From Butyricimonas paravirosa (GTDB lineage: Bacteria > Bacteroidota > Bacteroidia > Bacteroidales > Marinifilaceae), in NCBI RefSeq assembly GCF_032878955.1, contig NZ_CP043839.1, positions 1,674,001-1,738,000 of the forward strand: DNA of 64,000 nucleotides, written 5' to 3'. Shown in pieces: positions 46,971 to 56,530 of the stretch (within the stretch, counting starts at the first letter, position 1; every line of letters starts with the position of its first letter). The notes below the pieces were generated by a model that worked only from the letters and a program-made list of their open reading frames with translations, had not been told where the DNA came from and ran no database searches. The translations under genes and the position numbers were made by a program.

Positions 46971-47525
46971 ATGCTTTTACCTATTTACATTTATGGACAT
47001 CCGGTTCTTCGGAAAGTTTCCGAAGACATCACCCCGGAATATGCGGGATTGAGTAAATTACTCGACGATATGTGGCAAACAATGTACGAATCAGACGGAG
47101 TCGGACTGGCTGCCCCGCAAATCGGAAAAAACATTCGTATTTTCGTGATCGACGGCTCCCCGTTCGAGGAACTGGATCCGGATTGCAAGGATTTTAAAAA
47201 AGTTTTTATCAACGCACATATCTTAGAGCGTTCGGGAGATGATGTACCTTTCAACGAAGGCTGTTTAAGTATCCCCGGAATTCACGAAGATGTTATGCGA
47301 AAAGACCGGATAAAAATTGCCTATCGGGATGAAAACTGGGTGGAACACGTGGAAGAATTCACGGGAACTCGTGCCCGCATTATCCAGCATGAGTACGATC
47401 ATCTAGACGGGATTGTCTTCACGGATCACCTGTCTGCACTGAAAAAACGTTTACTCAAAGGAAAACTGAATAACATCAGTGCCGGAAAATTCAAACAAAG
47501 TTACAGGGTAGTATTACCCAAGTAA
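46971..47525 (+). CDS. def: Peptide deformylase
   Basis: 184 residues with the three family motifs GVGLAAPQIG, EGCLSIPG and QHEYDHLDG, which give the metal ligands Cys, His and His. It removes the formyl group from new proteins. It starts 2 bases after the ruvX stop, so the two are co-transcribed. Confidence 0.97.
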   Translation: MLLPIYIYGHPVLRKVSEDITPEYAGLSKLLDDMWQTMYESDGVGLAAPQIGKNIRIFVIDGSPFEELDPDCKDFKKVFINAHILERSGDDVPFNEGCLSIPGIHEDVMRKDRIKIAYRDENWVEHVEEFTGTRARIIQHEYDHLDGIVFTDHLSALKKRLLKGKLNNISAGKFKQSYRVVLPK

Positions 47526-47540
47526 GTTTATAAAGTATAA

Positions 47541-47671
47541 AGTTTATAAGGTTCATAAAGTAACAGGTATCCTTCGGTTCCTGCTTAACGATACTCAAGC
47601 TACCGTAAAGGAAGTGCCCTGTGAGACGATAGACCTTATAAACTTTATAAACCTTATGAACCTTATAAACT
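47541..47671. repeat. Intergenic inverted repeat, TTTATAAGGTTCATAA word family
   Basis: AGTTTATAAGGTTCATAA at 47541-47558 and its exact reverse complement at 47654-47671 are 18-bp arms, each embedded in more TATAAAG/CTTTATA words, around a 95-base non-repetitive centre. It fills the def-comEC gap. A related unit lies at 53959-54005. Confidence 0.75.
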
Positions 47672-47691
47672 ATAATTAATTTACAACTAGT

Positions 47692-49620
47692 TTGCGCCCT
47701 ATTTACTGGCATAGATTTCCTTTTCTCTTTCTCGTGATCCCGTTGATCTTGGGAATTACTGCCAGTCAATATTTATCAAGCTTTCCTTCGACGTTCATTT
47801 TAGGTGTCATTATTATATCTTTTTCCCTGCTTTTCATTATCCAGAAAGTTCGTTCCGGACTTCCGTTTGTACTACTCGCTTTTACCGGGCTTTTCTCCAC
47901 GGGGATATATCTATCGGAAACCAAGACACCCCCGATCATTTCAGGCGAAACTTATCAATTAACAGGACGCTGCAATCAAATTCTTTCCCCCGGAAAGCTT
48001 GTCATTTCCTCACCTCATTTATGCACGTATTTACAAATTCCAGATTCCATGAAAGTCTCGGTTGGGGATTCCCTTTCCGGGCTGATAAGATTATACCCTT
48101 TACAAACCTCACATAATCGTCATGATTTCAATTACAACAACTACTTACAACACCAAGGCATACAGGCCAAAGGCTTTCCGGTTGGTGAAATCCATAAAAC
48201 CGGACACTCGCAAGACCTTTATTCTGTGTGTCACATGATTCGAAATAACTTAGCAACTAAACTACAACAGGTCATCCCAGATAGCATGACGTACAAGCTA
48301 TTAGCAGCTCTTTGTCTGGGATGTAGGCAAGAAATTACTCCCGATACGAAAGAACTATTCCAAAACACAGGAACAATTCACATCCTTGCTATATCGGGAT
48401 TACATATAGGAGCCATATTCGCATTTTTCTTGGGTCTATTAAAGTTATTCCATTTTAAAAGTAAAAAATTCCACTTGATTCTGATCCCGCTAATATGGCT
48501 TGTTGCTTGCATTACCGGCCTCTCCCCTTCTGCTTGTAGAGCAGCAACCATCCTAAGCTTTATTACCATTGGAGAGGCATTCAGGCAAGAAACAATTCCT
48601 TTGAATGCCATTGCCGCTGCTGCCTTTTTTTCACTTCTTATCAATCCGGAATTACTCTATTCTGTCAGTTTTCAAATGTCATACGCAGCCTACACCGGAA
48701 TCATTTTAATTTACCCGTTGATGCAAATTAAAAAGATGCACAAGTTCCTTCGCCCATTATACACGCTACTTTGCATCAGTTTTTCTGCACAGATCATGAC
48801 ACTACCCATCATGGCTTACTATTTCCATTCCATCAGTTTGAACAGTATCTTCATAAACCTTATCGCAGTACCCGCCGCTTCTTTCCTTTTATATGGAGGA
48901 ATCATACTACTTGCATTACCGGAATTCATCAGTTTTTATTTGTCATATATCATCATAGGTCTAACACACCTATTTATTTTCAGCCTACAACTATTTTCCA
49001 GAATCGTGATAAACTTACCGGATTTATACCCGACGGCAACTCACGTCATACTATTTTACCTCATCATCGTCCTTGTCATCATTTATTTGATCACAAGAAA
49101 ACGTCACGTTCTTAGGTTTATCTGTTGCAGCATGAGTATATTGCTCGTTTTTCATGGTTGTTTCACGTACTATATCCAAAACCATCAGGAAATCGTGATT
49201 CGTAATCTCTACAAACAATCTGCTATCTTATTGAATTACAAAGGTTATTACACTTACCTCAAAACCACAAGTCCCAATGATGGTTTGTCCACTTATATCA
49301 CAGCCAATCATTTACAAGCTTTACCCACCCATGAAGCTTTTGTAGGACAACAAATAAAATTCATTCAGAATCACCTGTCATCTTCTCAATGTTCCATATC
49401 AATAATCGACCACACCAATCCTACATTTTCTCATGAAGATATAGTCATCATTACCGAAAATATCTACCCTCCCAACTTCCTCGAGTTCCATCCGCAACAG
49501 ATTATCATGGACAACTCGAACACAAGCCACTGCACGAAAGCCTGGCAAAAATTCTGTTTCAAGAACCAAATTCCGTTTTTCAAAACAAGCGAAGTGGGAA
49601 CAATTATCTTGAAAATATAG
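47692..49620 (+). CDS. ComEC/Rec2 family DNA-uptake membrane protein
   Basis: 642 residues: hydrophobic N-terminal segments, a DUF4131-like soluble region about 75-165, then the ComEC competence domain with NTGTIHILAISGLHIGAIFAFF near 226-247 and many membrane helices to about residue 480. The last 140 residues are soluble but lack the metallo-beta-lactamase motifs, as in many Bacteroidetes members. The probable role is passing single-stranded DNA across the inner membrane. The start is TTG at 47692 (MRPIYWHRFPF), since no ATG precedes the first membrane segment. Confidence 0.9.
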   Translation: MRPIYWHRFPFLFLVIPLILGITASQYLSSFPSTFILGVIIISFSLLFIIQKVRSGLPFVLLAFTGLFSTGIYLSETKTPPIISGETYQLTGRCNQILSPGKLVISSPHLCTYLQIPDSMKVSVGDSLSGLIRLYPLQTSHNRHDFNYNNYLQHQGIQAKGFPVGEIHKTGHSQDLYSVCHMIRNNLATKLQQVIPDSMTYKLLAALCLGCRQEITPDTKELFQNTGTIHILAISGLHIGAIFAFFLGLLKLFHFKSKKFHLILIPLIWLVACITGLSPSACRAATILSFITIGEAFRQETIPLNAIAAAAFFSLLINPELLYSVSFQMSYAAYTGIILIYPLMQIKKMHKFLRPLYTLLCISFSAQIMTLPIMAYYFHSISLNSIFINLIAVPAASFLLYGGIILLALPEFISFYLSYIIIGLTHLFIFSLQLFSRIVINLPDLYPTATHVILFYLIIVLVIIYLITRKRHVLRFICCSMSILLVFHGCFTYYIQNHQEIVIRNLYKQSAILLNYKGYYTYLKTTSPNDGLSTYITANHLQALPTHEAFVGQQIKFIQNHLSSSQCSISIIDHTNPTFSHEDIVIITENIYPPNFLEFHPQQIIMDNSNTSHCTKAWQKFCFKNQIPFFKTSEVGTIILKI

Positions 49621-49684
49621 GCATTTTTTTATGGAATTCGGATTATAATGCTTTATTTTGCTCGTTAATTAACACCTAACTAAA

Positions 49685-51028
49685 ATGGACATAGTCATAG
49701 CGGGAGCAGGAGAAGTGGGGACACATCTCGCGAACATGCTTAGTAAGCAAGAACATAATATAATGTTGATTGACAGCGATGAAGAAAAGCTGGAACTATT
49801 AGGCAATCAATTAGACGTTATGTCAATCGTGGGATCTTGTACCTCGATTGGTGCATTGAAAGATGCAGGAGTACATAAGTGTGATTTATTTATTGCTGTC
49901 AATCACCAAGAAGATCAAAATATCAACTCAGCGATCTTGGCTAAAAAACTCGGGGCCAAACAAACCATTGCCCGGGTAAACAATAGTGAGTACTTGGAAG
50001 ACGAGAACAAAGAGTACTTGAAAATGATCGGTATTGATTCGCTGATTTACCCGGAACGATTGGCCGCAGAAGAAATTGTAGCCTCCTTAAAACAGAGTGG
50101 TTCAAGGCAGTTACACGAATTCTCGGATGGCCGCCTGCAATTATTAGGAATCAAACTTTGGGAGAATGCCCCGGTACTCAACTTGACCTTGATAAAAATG
50201 GCAGAACGTTACGGTGCCCAGCATTTCCGCGTCGTGGCTATCAAACGAGCAGACCACACAATTATCCCGCGAGGAAATGACTCTTTCCGCTACGGAGACC
50301 TGGTATTTATTGTAACCAAGCCTTTCTATGTCCCCAATGTATTCGCTCTTTGTGGCAAATCACAATATGAAGTTAAGAATGTCGTCATCGTGGGGGGCTC
50401 CCGTATCGGCATCAAAACAGCTTCCCTATTAGAGAAAAATTACAACGTGAAGATTATCGAAAAGGATCGGGAGAAATGTATTCTCATCGCCGACAAATTA
50501 AAATCCACGCTGGTAATCAATGGTGACGGACGAGATTTAGCCTTATTACGAGAAGAGGGAATAAAAAACACCGATGCTTTTATCAGTGTAACCCACTCGT
50601 CAGAAACCAACATTCTTTCCTGCTTGTTAGCGAAAAAGCTTGGGGTAAAAAAGAGCGTAGCCGAAGTCGAGAACATTGACTACATTGATCTGGCTGAAAA
50701 CATCGGCATTGGAACCCTCGTGAACACGAAATTAATTGCCGCCTCTCATATTTATCGTTACACGATGAACGTGGATGTGAAACATTTAAAATTCCTCACA
50801 TTTTCGGAAGCAGAGGTATTCGAAGTTACAGCAGAGCCGGGTTCTAAGATTACCCGTAAAACTTTGGCTGATATGAATTTCCCTGAGAACGCAACCGTCG
50901 GGGGTGTTATCCGCAACGGGGATGCCATTATAGCGAAAGGAGACGTACAAATCGAGGCCGGAGACAAAGTTGTCATTTTTGCCTTGCCCAGTGCAGTGAA
51001 AAAAGTAATCAAACTATTCCAGAAATGA
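49685..51028 (+). CDS. trkA: Trk potassium uptake regulator TrkA
   Basis: 447 residues made of two repeats, each a Rossmann TrkA-N domain (GAGEVGTHLA near 6-15; GGSRIGIKTA near 238-247) and a TrkA-C domain. It binds NAD(H)/ATP on the cytoplasmic side and gates TrkH. Its stop overlaps the trkH start by 4 bases (ATGA). Confidence 0.96.
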   Translation: MDIVIAGAGEVGTHLANMLSKQEHNIMLIDSDEEKLELLGNQLDVMSIVGSCTSIGALKDAGVHKCDLFIAVNHQEDQNINSAILAKKLGAKQTIARVNNSEYLEDENKEYLKMIGIDSLIYPERLAAEEIVASLKQSGSRQLHEFSDGRLQLLGIKLWENAPVLNLTLIKMAERYGAQHFRVVAIKRADHTIIPRGNDSFRYGDLVFIVTKPFYVPNVFALCGKSQYEVKNVVIVGGSRIGIKTASLLEKNYNVKIIEKDREKCILIADKLKSTLVINGDGRDLALLREEGIKNTDAFISVTHSSETNILSCLLAKKLGVKKSVAEVENIDYIDLAENIGIGTLVNTKLIAASHIYRYTMNVDVKHLKFLTFSEAEVFEVTAEPGSKITRKTLADMNFPENATVGGVIRNGDAIIAKGDVQIEAGDKVVIFALPSAVKKVIKLFQK

Positions 51029-52473
51029 TTAACTTTAGGTTCATTACCAACATCATAGGAAAACTATTATTTGTAGAAAGTGCTTTCCTGATCTTATGTA
51101 TTATTGTAGCCTTGATATACGGGGAGAACGATCTCATGGCTTTTGTTTACTCTGCAATCATCACGCTGGGAGTCGGGAGCCTCATGACATTTACAGTGAA
51201 AGTCAAAGACCGGGTACTTGCCAAAAAAGACGGTTATTTTATTGTAACCTGCACGTGGATCATCTTCACCATCTTCGGTTGCTTACCTTACTTATTCGGA
51301 GGAACAATTCCGTCAATTGTTGACGCCATATTCGAAACCATGTCCGGTTTCACGACGACAGGTTCCTCAGTGATAAACAACGTCGAGGCCTTGCCACATG
51401 CCACTCTATTCTGGCGTTCCCTAACTCAATGGATGGGCGGAATGGGTATCATCGTGTTACTTTTAGCTATCATTCCCGGCTTGGGAATCGAGGGGCGTGA
51501 TCTTTTCGTGGCCGAAGTACCAGGCCCGACACATGACAAGTTCACGGCAACCTTCAAATCAACAGCCCGACGTATGTGGTATCTCTATATTTCACTAACT
51601 GCCGCCCAAGCTATTTTACTGTTACTAGGAGATATGGATCTCTTTGATGCCATCTGTCACTCATTCACGACGATGGCTACCGGAGGATATTCGACTAAAC
51701 AAGCCAGCCTTGCTTATTGGGATTCCGCATACATCCAATACGTGGTTATCATATTCATGTTCATTGCCGGAACGAATTTCGGTTTACTCTATGTCATGTT
51801 GCACGGTAAATTCCGCAAATTATTTCATGATGAAGAGTTTAAACTATATCTTTACATCACGTTAGGGGCTAGTGCAATCATCGCAATCGTACTATTCTTA
51901 AACGGTTATGCAAACTTAGAATTAAGCATACGGGAATCTATATTTCAAGTAGTTACCATTCTAACAACAACAGGATTCGCCACTGCGGACTATCTACTAT
52001 GGCCACCTCTCACGAGTGCCATCATCTTTGCCCTCTTATTTATCGGGGCATGTGCCGGTTCAACTTCGGGAGGATTAAAATGTATTCGACTCAATCTATT
52101 ATTCAAGAACTCGTTTATCGAGATGAAACGAATCATTCATCCTAACGGAATTATCAATGTCAAGTATAACGGGAAAAGTGTTCACCCCAATATTATGACC
52201 GGAGTGATGGGTTTCTTTATCTTGTACATGTTCATTTTCGCTATCTCCAGCCTGATCATGTCACTATTTACTCAGGATATAGCCACCGCTTGTAGTGCTG
52301 TTATCTCTAGTATGAGTAACGTTGGTCCCGGCTTCGGTGAGATTGGACCTATGGACAATTTTGCTAATCTACACGACTTTGCCAAGATATTTCTATCCAT
52401 CCTGATGATGGTCGGACGTCTGGAAATATTCACGGTCCTCGTTCTATTCAGTAAAACATTCTGGAAAAAGTAA
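51025..52473 (+). CDS. trkH: Trk potassium transporter membrane subunit TrkH
   Basis: 482 residues with about ten membrane helices and the four selectivity-loop signatures, for example SGFTTTGSSV, TTMATGGYST, TTTGFATADY and SNVGPGFGEIG. It forms the K+ path in the inner membrane with TrkA. Confidence 0.96.
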   Translation: MINFRFITNIIGKLLFVESAFLILCIIVALIYGENDLMAFVYSAIITLGVGSLMTFTVKVKDRVLAKKDGYFIVTCTWIIFTIFGCLPYLFGGTIPSIVDAIFETMSGFTTTGSSVINNVEALPHATLFWRSLTQWMGGMGIIVLLLAIIPGLGIEGRDLFVAEVPGPTHDKFTATFKSTARRMWYLYISLTAAQAILLLLGDMDLFDAICHSFTTMATGGYSTKQASLAYWDSAYIQYVVIIFMFIAGTNFGLLYVMLHGKFRKLFHDEEFKLYLYITLGASAIIAIVLFLNGYANLELSIRESIFQVVTILTTTGFATADYLLWPPLTSAIIFALLFIGACAGSTSGGLKCIRLNLLFKNSFIEMKRIIHPNGIINVKYNGKSVHPNIMTGVMGFFILYMFIFAISSLIMSLFTQDIATACSAVISSMSNVGPGFGEIGPMDNFANLHDFAKIFLSILMMVGRLEIFTVLVLFSKTFWKK

Positions 52474-52556
52474 TCTCTACCCACAAGATAATTTGGATCT
52501 CACCCAAAGAGAGGTATTTTCGGAGCTTAGATTCCGGGATACCTCGTTGCAAAAAT

Positions 52557-52590
52557 AAAAAAGGACTGCCATTTCAACAGTCCTTTTTTA
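52557..52590. terminator. Bidirectional terminator between trkH and the Sua5-like gene
   Basis: AAGGACTG and CAGTCCTT form an 8-bp stem around a 9-base loop, flanked by A-runs on the left and T-runs on the right, so it can end transcription of both convergent genes. Confidence 0.85.
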
Positions 52591-52606
52591 TTCTTAGAAA
52601 AATATC

Positions 52607-53215
52607 CTACAATTCACCCAATCCTTGCCTTGTGACAACAATTTCATCGCCCGTACAATCAATCACTGTCGAAGGAATATTATTCCCATATCCTCCGTCT
52701 ATGACCAGATCAACTAGACGATTATATTTCTCGTGAATCAACTCCGGATCAGTGATATATTCCTCAACTTCACCTTCAGCAGCTTTCACAGAAGTGGTCA
52801 GCAAAGGCCCGCCCAGCTCTTCGACAATAGCCTGAACAATAAAATTTTTGGGTATTCGAATACCTATCGTTTTACGTCTATTCATTAAGACATTGGGCAA
52901 CTTACTGGTAGCCGGCAACACAAAAGTATACGGTCCCGGTAAATATTGTTTCATCAACCGAAACTCTTCATTACTTACTTTTGCATAAGCAGCGATGTTT
53001 CCCAGATCCTTACAGATCATCGAGAAATTTGCTTTCTCTGCTTTCACACCACGAATAGCCGAAACCCGTTGGACAGCCTTCACGCTATTTATATCACACC
53101 CGATCGCATAAATCGTGTCGGTCGGGTAAATGATAACACCACCATTACGCAAGAGCTCAACGATCTTTCGAATCTCCCGATCATTGGGATTGTCCTCGAA
53201 TAAACGTACAAGCAT
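52607..53215 (-). CDS. Sua5/YciO/YrdC family protein (threonylcarbamoyl-AMP synthase type)
   Basis: 202 residues of the YrdC fold: GVIIYPTDTIYAIGCD near 30-45, the basic KAEKANFSMIC block and a GIRIPKN block near 123-129. The family makes threonylcarbamoyl-AMP for tRNA t6A; this one resembles the YciO branch, whose exact role is less sure. It is followed in the same direction by nothing close, and preceded by transaldolase 9 bases upstream, so the two may be co-transcribed. Confidence 0.88.
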   Translation of the reverse strand: MLVRLFEDNPNDREIRKIVELLRNGGVIIYPTDTIYAIGCDINSVKAVQRVSAIRGVKAEKANFSMICKDLGNIAAYAKVSNEEFRLMKQYLPGPYTFVLPATSKLPNVLMNRRKTIGIRIPKNFIVQAIVEELGGPLLTTSVKAAEGEVEEYITDPELIHEKYNRLVDLVIDGGYGNNIPSTVIDCTGDEIVVTRQGLGEL

Positions 53216-53224
53216 GATCGTAAA

Positions 53225-53881
53225 TTATGAATTCACTTTCTTGTGATCAGCCAAGAACGTAGCCAAACCGGAATCCGTCAGCGGGTGCTTTAACAAACCT
53301 TTGATCGCACTCAACGGGCAGGTTGCAACGTCCGCCCCGGCCTCAATACATTGAATAATATGTTGTGTGTGGCGAATTGAAGCGGCCAATACTTGCGTGT
53401 TGAAACCGTAATAAGCATACATATCCACAATCTTTTCCACCAACTCGATACCATCACTACTAATGTCATCCAAACGTCCTACGAAAGGAGACACGTAAGT
53501 TGCACCTGCTTTAGCAGCCAACAGAGCCTGTCCCGGAGAGAACACTAACGTACAATTCGTACGAATTCCCTTGTTGGTAAAATATTTGATAGCCTTAATA
53601 CCATCAGCAATACAAGGTACTTTTACCACGATATTCGGGTGCAAAGCGGCTAATTCTTCCCCTTCTTTAATCATGCCCTCGTAATCAGTCGCAATTACCT
53701 CCGCGCTTACATCACCATCCACGATATTGCAAATCTCAACGTAATGTTTTCTACAATTCTCGTCACCTTTGATACCCTCTTTTGCCATTAAAGACGGATT
53801 GGTAGTAACACCGTCCAACACACCAAGGTCATTTGCCTCGCGAATCTGGTCAAGATTTGCCGTATCAATAAAAAATTTCAT
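53225..53881 (-). CDS. Transaldolase, fructose-6-phosphate aldolase-like
   Basis: 218 residues of the short TalC/FSA type: [31 protein letters not shown] and the Schiff-base Lys in NIVVKVPC near residue 87. It is predicted to act as a transaldolase in the non-oxidative pentose phosphate pathway, or as an aldolase. Sequence alone does not separate the two. Confidence 0.92.
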   Translation of the reverse strand: MKFFIDTANLDQIREANDLGVLDGVTTNPSLMAKEGIKGDENCRKHYVEICNIVDGDVSAEVIATDYEGMIKEGEELAALHPNIVVKVPCIADGIKAIKYFTNKGIRTNCTLVFSPGQALLAAKAGATYVSPFVGRLDDISSDGIELVEKIVDMYAYYGFNTQVLAASIRHTQHIIQCIEAGADVATCPLSAIKGLLKHPLTDSGLATFLADHKKVNS

Positions 53882-53958
53882 ATTCTATCTGGTTTTATTG
53901 TTTAACTTCAATATCACAGGCAAAATTACAAACAATATCTGTAATCCGATCATATTTA

Positions 53959-54005
53959 GTTTATAAAGTTCACAAGGTTCATAAAGTTTATAAAGTAGCC
54001 TTATA
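53959..54005. repeat. Intergenic repeat words, TTTATAAAGTTCAC family
   Basis: The stretch holds tandem words (GTTTATAAAG, GGTTCATAAAG, GTTTATAAAG) followed by the opposite-sense CCTTATAAACT. It is of the same type as the element at 47541-47671, about 6 kb away, in a different genomic context. Confidence 0.6.
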
Positions 54006-54020
54006 AACTCTATAACTCCA

Positions 54021-55268
54021 TTACGCGATTAGTCCGAAAAGAATCCAGGCTACAAGTAAAGTAAATACCACATTAAACGCTTGCGCACCCAGAAAAGCAT
54101 ACGTGGAACGACGATTTTCAGAGGTTATCAAGCTCTTGAAATCCGTTTCCAACCCAATAGACATAAATGCCAAGGCAAACCACATACCCTGAATATTCTT
54201 CAAAATTGGTTTAGCATCAGACACGACCTCTGGAGCAACGCAGAATGAAAAAACAAGAGAAGCAGCAACGAATCCCAACACGAATTTCGGAAAACGCAAC
54301 CAAATTACTTTTAACGTCGGTTTCTCTTCTGTAACCTCTTTCTTCGAATAAGACCAATAAATACTGATTAAGAAGGCCGCAACTCCCAACAACACGTTCT
54401 GAGAGAATTTCACGATCGTACTCGTCTGCAAGGCTACTTCTCCATATATAGCGCCAGTTGCAGCCACGGCCCCGGTCGTATCAATTGTTCCCCCAATCCA
54501 AGCCCCTGCCATATCCTCAGGTAATCCCATCAACTTAGCCAAACCGGGCATGATCAAAATCATCGGCACGGCCACGACCAATACTAACGATACCACGTAT
54601 GACAATTTTGTTTTATCCCCTTTGATAGCTCCGGCAGTAGCAACAGCTGCAGACACTCCACAAATGGACACAGCACTGGAAAGCATCAATGACATTTCTT
54701 TGTCAATTTTCATTTTACGACATAACCAAAAGCAAAAATTCCACACGGTAAAGACAACGACACAAGATTGTATCAATCCTAATGCCCCGGCTTTCAACAA
54801 ATCATCAAAGAGTACAGTCGTCCCAAGTAACACCAAACCGATCTTCACGAAAAGTTCAGAAGAAAGTGACTCCTTCAACCACTTGGGAATAGAAAATATA
54901 TTACTAATGAAAAGTCCTATCAATAAACTAAATATCACGGTTTCAAATCCCCAATCCTTTAGGAATTTATTTCCTCCGACAACCATGGCCAAAAGCGTAA
55001 GGAAGAACACGACCGGAAAACTTGCAGCAATCATTTTCAATTTTTTACCCGTAAATAATCCGGCAATCAATGCCATCAGGAACATAAAACAGAAAACAAT
55101 CAGAGCATGCCCCACGTTATCCAACGTGAAAACCTTATTCATTAATGCGTCAGCATCCGGCCAACTGAAAGAAGGCCAATGAGGTTTTAATTGAAATACT
55201 ACTAAAAGAATTATAAACCACCCCACGATAGTAGAGGTCCAATCTTCGGAAATCTTTAACTTGCTCAT
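54021..55268 (-). CDS. YeiH-type putative sulfate exporter family membrane protein
   Basis: About 415 residues from the ATG at 55268 (MSKLKISEDWTS); an ATG at 55307 is possible but adds 13 atypical residues. About eleven to twelve membrane segments and the conserved GTTVLFDDLLKAG and GGTIDTTGAVAATGA blocks place it in the UPF0324/YeiH family. Substrate unproven. It is flanked by its own intergenic gaps on both sides. Confidence 0.85.
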   Translation of the reverse strand: MSKLKISEDWTSTIVGWFIILLVVFQLKPHWPSFSWPDADALMNKVFTLDNVGHALIVFCFMFLMALIAGLFTGKKLKMIAASFPVVFFLTLLAMVVGGNKFLKDWGFETVIFSLLIGLFISNIFSIPKWLKESLSSELFVKIGLVLLGTTVLFDDLLKAGALGLIQSCVVVFTVWNFCFWLCRKMKIDKEMSLMLSSAVSICGVSAAVATAGAIKGDKTKLSYVVSLVLVVAVPMILIMPGLAKLMGLPEDMAGAWIGGTIDTTGAVAATGAIYGEVALQTSTIVKFSQNVLLGVAAFLISIYWSYSKKEVTEEKPTLKVIWLRFPKFVLGFVAASLVFSFCVAPEVVSDAKPILKNIQGMWFALAFMSIGLETDFKSLITSENRRSTYAFLGAQAFNVVFTLLVAWILFGLIA

Positions 55269-55357
55269 CTGGAAATTTATTAATTTAGTGAATAATTTCT
55301 GTGGCAAAGTTAATACCGAGAATCAAAAAAATAATCCGTATTTTTACTAATTCTGAA

Positions 55358-55738
55358 TTAGTACATTTCCAATAGGCCCTTAATAGAGCCCAAGTAATAC
55401 TCTTTCCAACCTTCAACGATCTCCTCGAAGATCTCATCTGGAATATTCGTATGTTCTAATTCTACACGAGTCCGGGGACCGTCTTTTTTTAATTTAATGG
55501 TCACAATAGAACGTTGATCCGTCTCCCCGAAAAACCATTCCTGAACAAGCAAATGATTGGGCTTTACCTCCAGATTCACGCCACAAATATCTCCCTCCCA
55601 TAAAGAAAACACGAATCCTTCCTCTGCTTTCATTTCCGCAGGATAACCACTCCACAGTTCGATTTGAAAAGGATTCGTCAATGCCGTAAAGACTTCCTCC
55701 GGATCAGCCGTAATATCAATTGTGTATTTAAAATTCAT
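55358..55738 (-). CDS. SRPBCC/AHSA1-domain protein
   Basis: 126 residues: FKYTIDITADPEEVFTALTNPFQIELWSG at the start and a C-terminal amphipathic helix, the helix-grip START-like fold of Aha1-C-terminal-domain proteins. They bind hydrophobic ligands or partners; the role is unknown here. No operon partner is clear. Confidence 0.85.
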   Translation of the reverse strand: MNFKYTIDITADPEEVFTALTNPFQIELWSGYPAEMKAEEGFVFSLWEGDICGVNLEVKPNHLLVQEWFFGETDQRSIVTIKLKKDGPRTRVELEHTNIPDEIFEEIVEGWKEYYLGSIKGLLEMY

Positions 55739-55807
55739 TTATAATAAAAATATAGACTTTAGGAACTTTCAGAACCGAAGACTCAACTATATGGACCTAA
55801 TAAACAA

Positions 55808-55839
55808 GAAGTGTGATAAAATGACTTTTATCACACTTC
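55808..55839 (-). terminator. Long AT-rich hairpin after ompH
   Basis: GAAGTGTGATAAAA and TTTTATCACACTTC (14 bp perfect, loop TGAC) lie 9 bases after the ompH stop. The U-tract on the minus strand is weak (TTGTTTATT), so it may act as an RNA-end stabiliser as well as a terminator. Confidence 0.65.
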
Positions 55840-55847
55840 GCTATTAT

Positions 55848-56441
55848 TTATTTCTTCTTGTATTGTTCATTTAACTGATTTACCACATCATTGGTAATAT
55901 CAAATCCCTCTTGCGCGAAAAGCACGTTACCGCCTAACGTCGTACTCAGTATTAATTGGAAACCTTTCGCTTTATTATACTCCGTCAAGAAATTTGTGAT
56001 TGCATCATACAACTTCCGGTTTATTTCCATTTGCTCGCGTTGAGCATTCTCGGTCATTTCCTGTTGCAATTTCTGCAAATTTTGTTGTTTGATCATCAAA
56101 TCCATCTGGGCTTGTTCGGCTCTTTCACGAGTCATAAAACCACCGTTTTCCACTTTATTCCGAAACTCTGCTGCCTCACGATCGAAGTTCTTCACTTTTA
56201 TGTTCAACTCTGTCCGATTGGCTTCCAATTTCTTTAAAAACGCTTCATTCAACTCTCTCGATTGAGTATAATTGTTAAGCAATGTATCCATGTTAATGTA
56301 GACAATTTTTGCATCAGCGTTCACAGTTACAGTACCGCCTTGATTGCTCGTACTTTTACTATTTCCACTGAAATGCAAAATATACAAAACTATCACAGCA
56401 ATCAACAATAACACATTTAATCCTATCGACAAATTCTTCAT
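55848..56441 (-). CDS. OmpH/Skp family periplasmic chaperone-like protein
   Basis: 197 residues. The N-terminal hydrophobic segment (about 5-25) is an uncleaved anchor or signal. Then comes the OmpH core: KIVYINMDTLLNNYTQSREL, a long charged coiled coil about 60-145, and a C-terminal YNKAKGFQLILSTTLGGNVLF. It probably helps outer-membrane proteins through the periplasm. Confidence 0.88.
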   Translation of the reverse strand: MKNLSIGLNVLLLIAVIVLYILHFSGNSKSTSNQGGTVTVNADAKIVYINMDTLLNNYTQSRELNEAFLKKLEANRTELNIKVKNFDREAAEFRNKVENGGFMTRERAEQAQMDLMIKQQNLQKLQQEMTENAQREQMEINRKLYDAITNFLTEYNKAKGFQLILSTTLGGNVLFAQEGFDITNDVVNQLNEQYKKK

Positions 56442-56530
56442 AAAATGTAACTTTGTTATTAATAAATCGATTCATTGAAATCTCGGCCCACACGAGGCTT
56501 GTTTCGAATACAAAGATAATCTTTCTTCTT

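Noticed and set aside
54550..55182. A 210-codon open frame on the plus strand
   Set aside because: It lies wholly opposite the YeiH-type transporter, its product is low-complexity with no family pattern, and the minus-strand frame has clear membrane segments and motifs.
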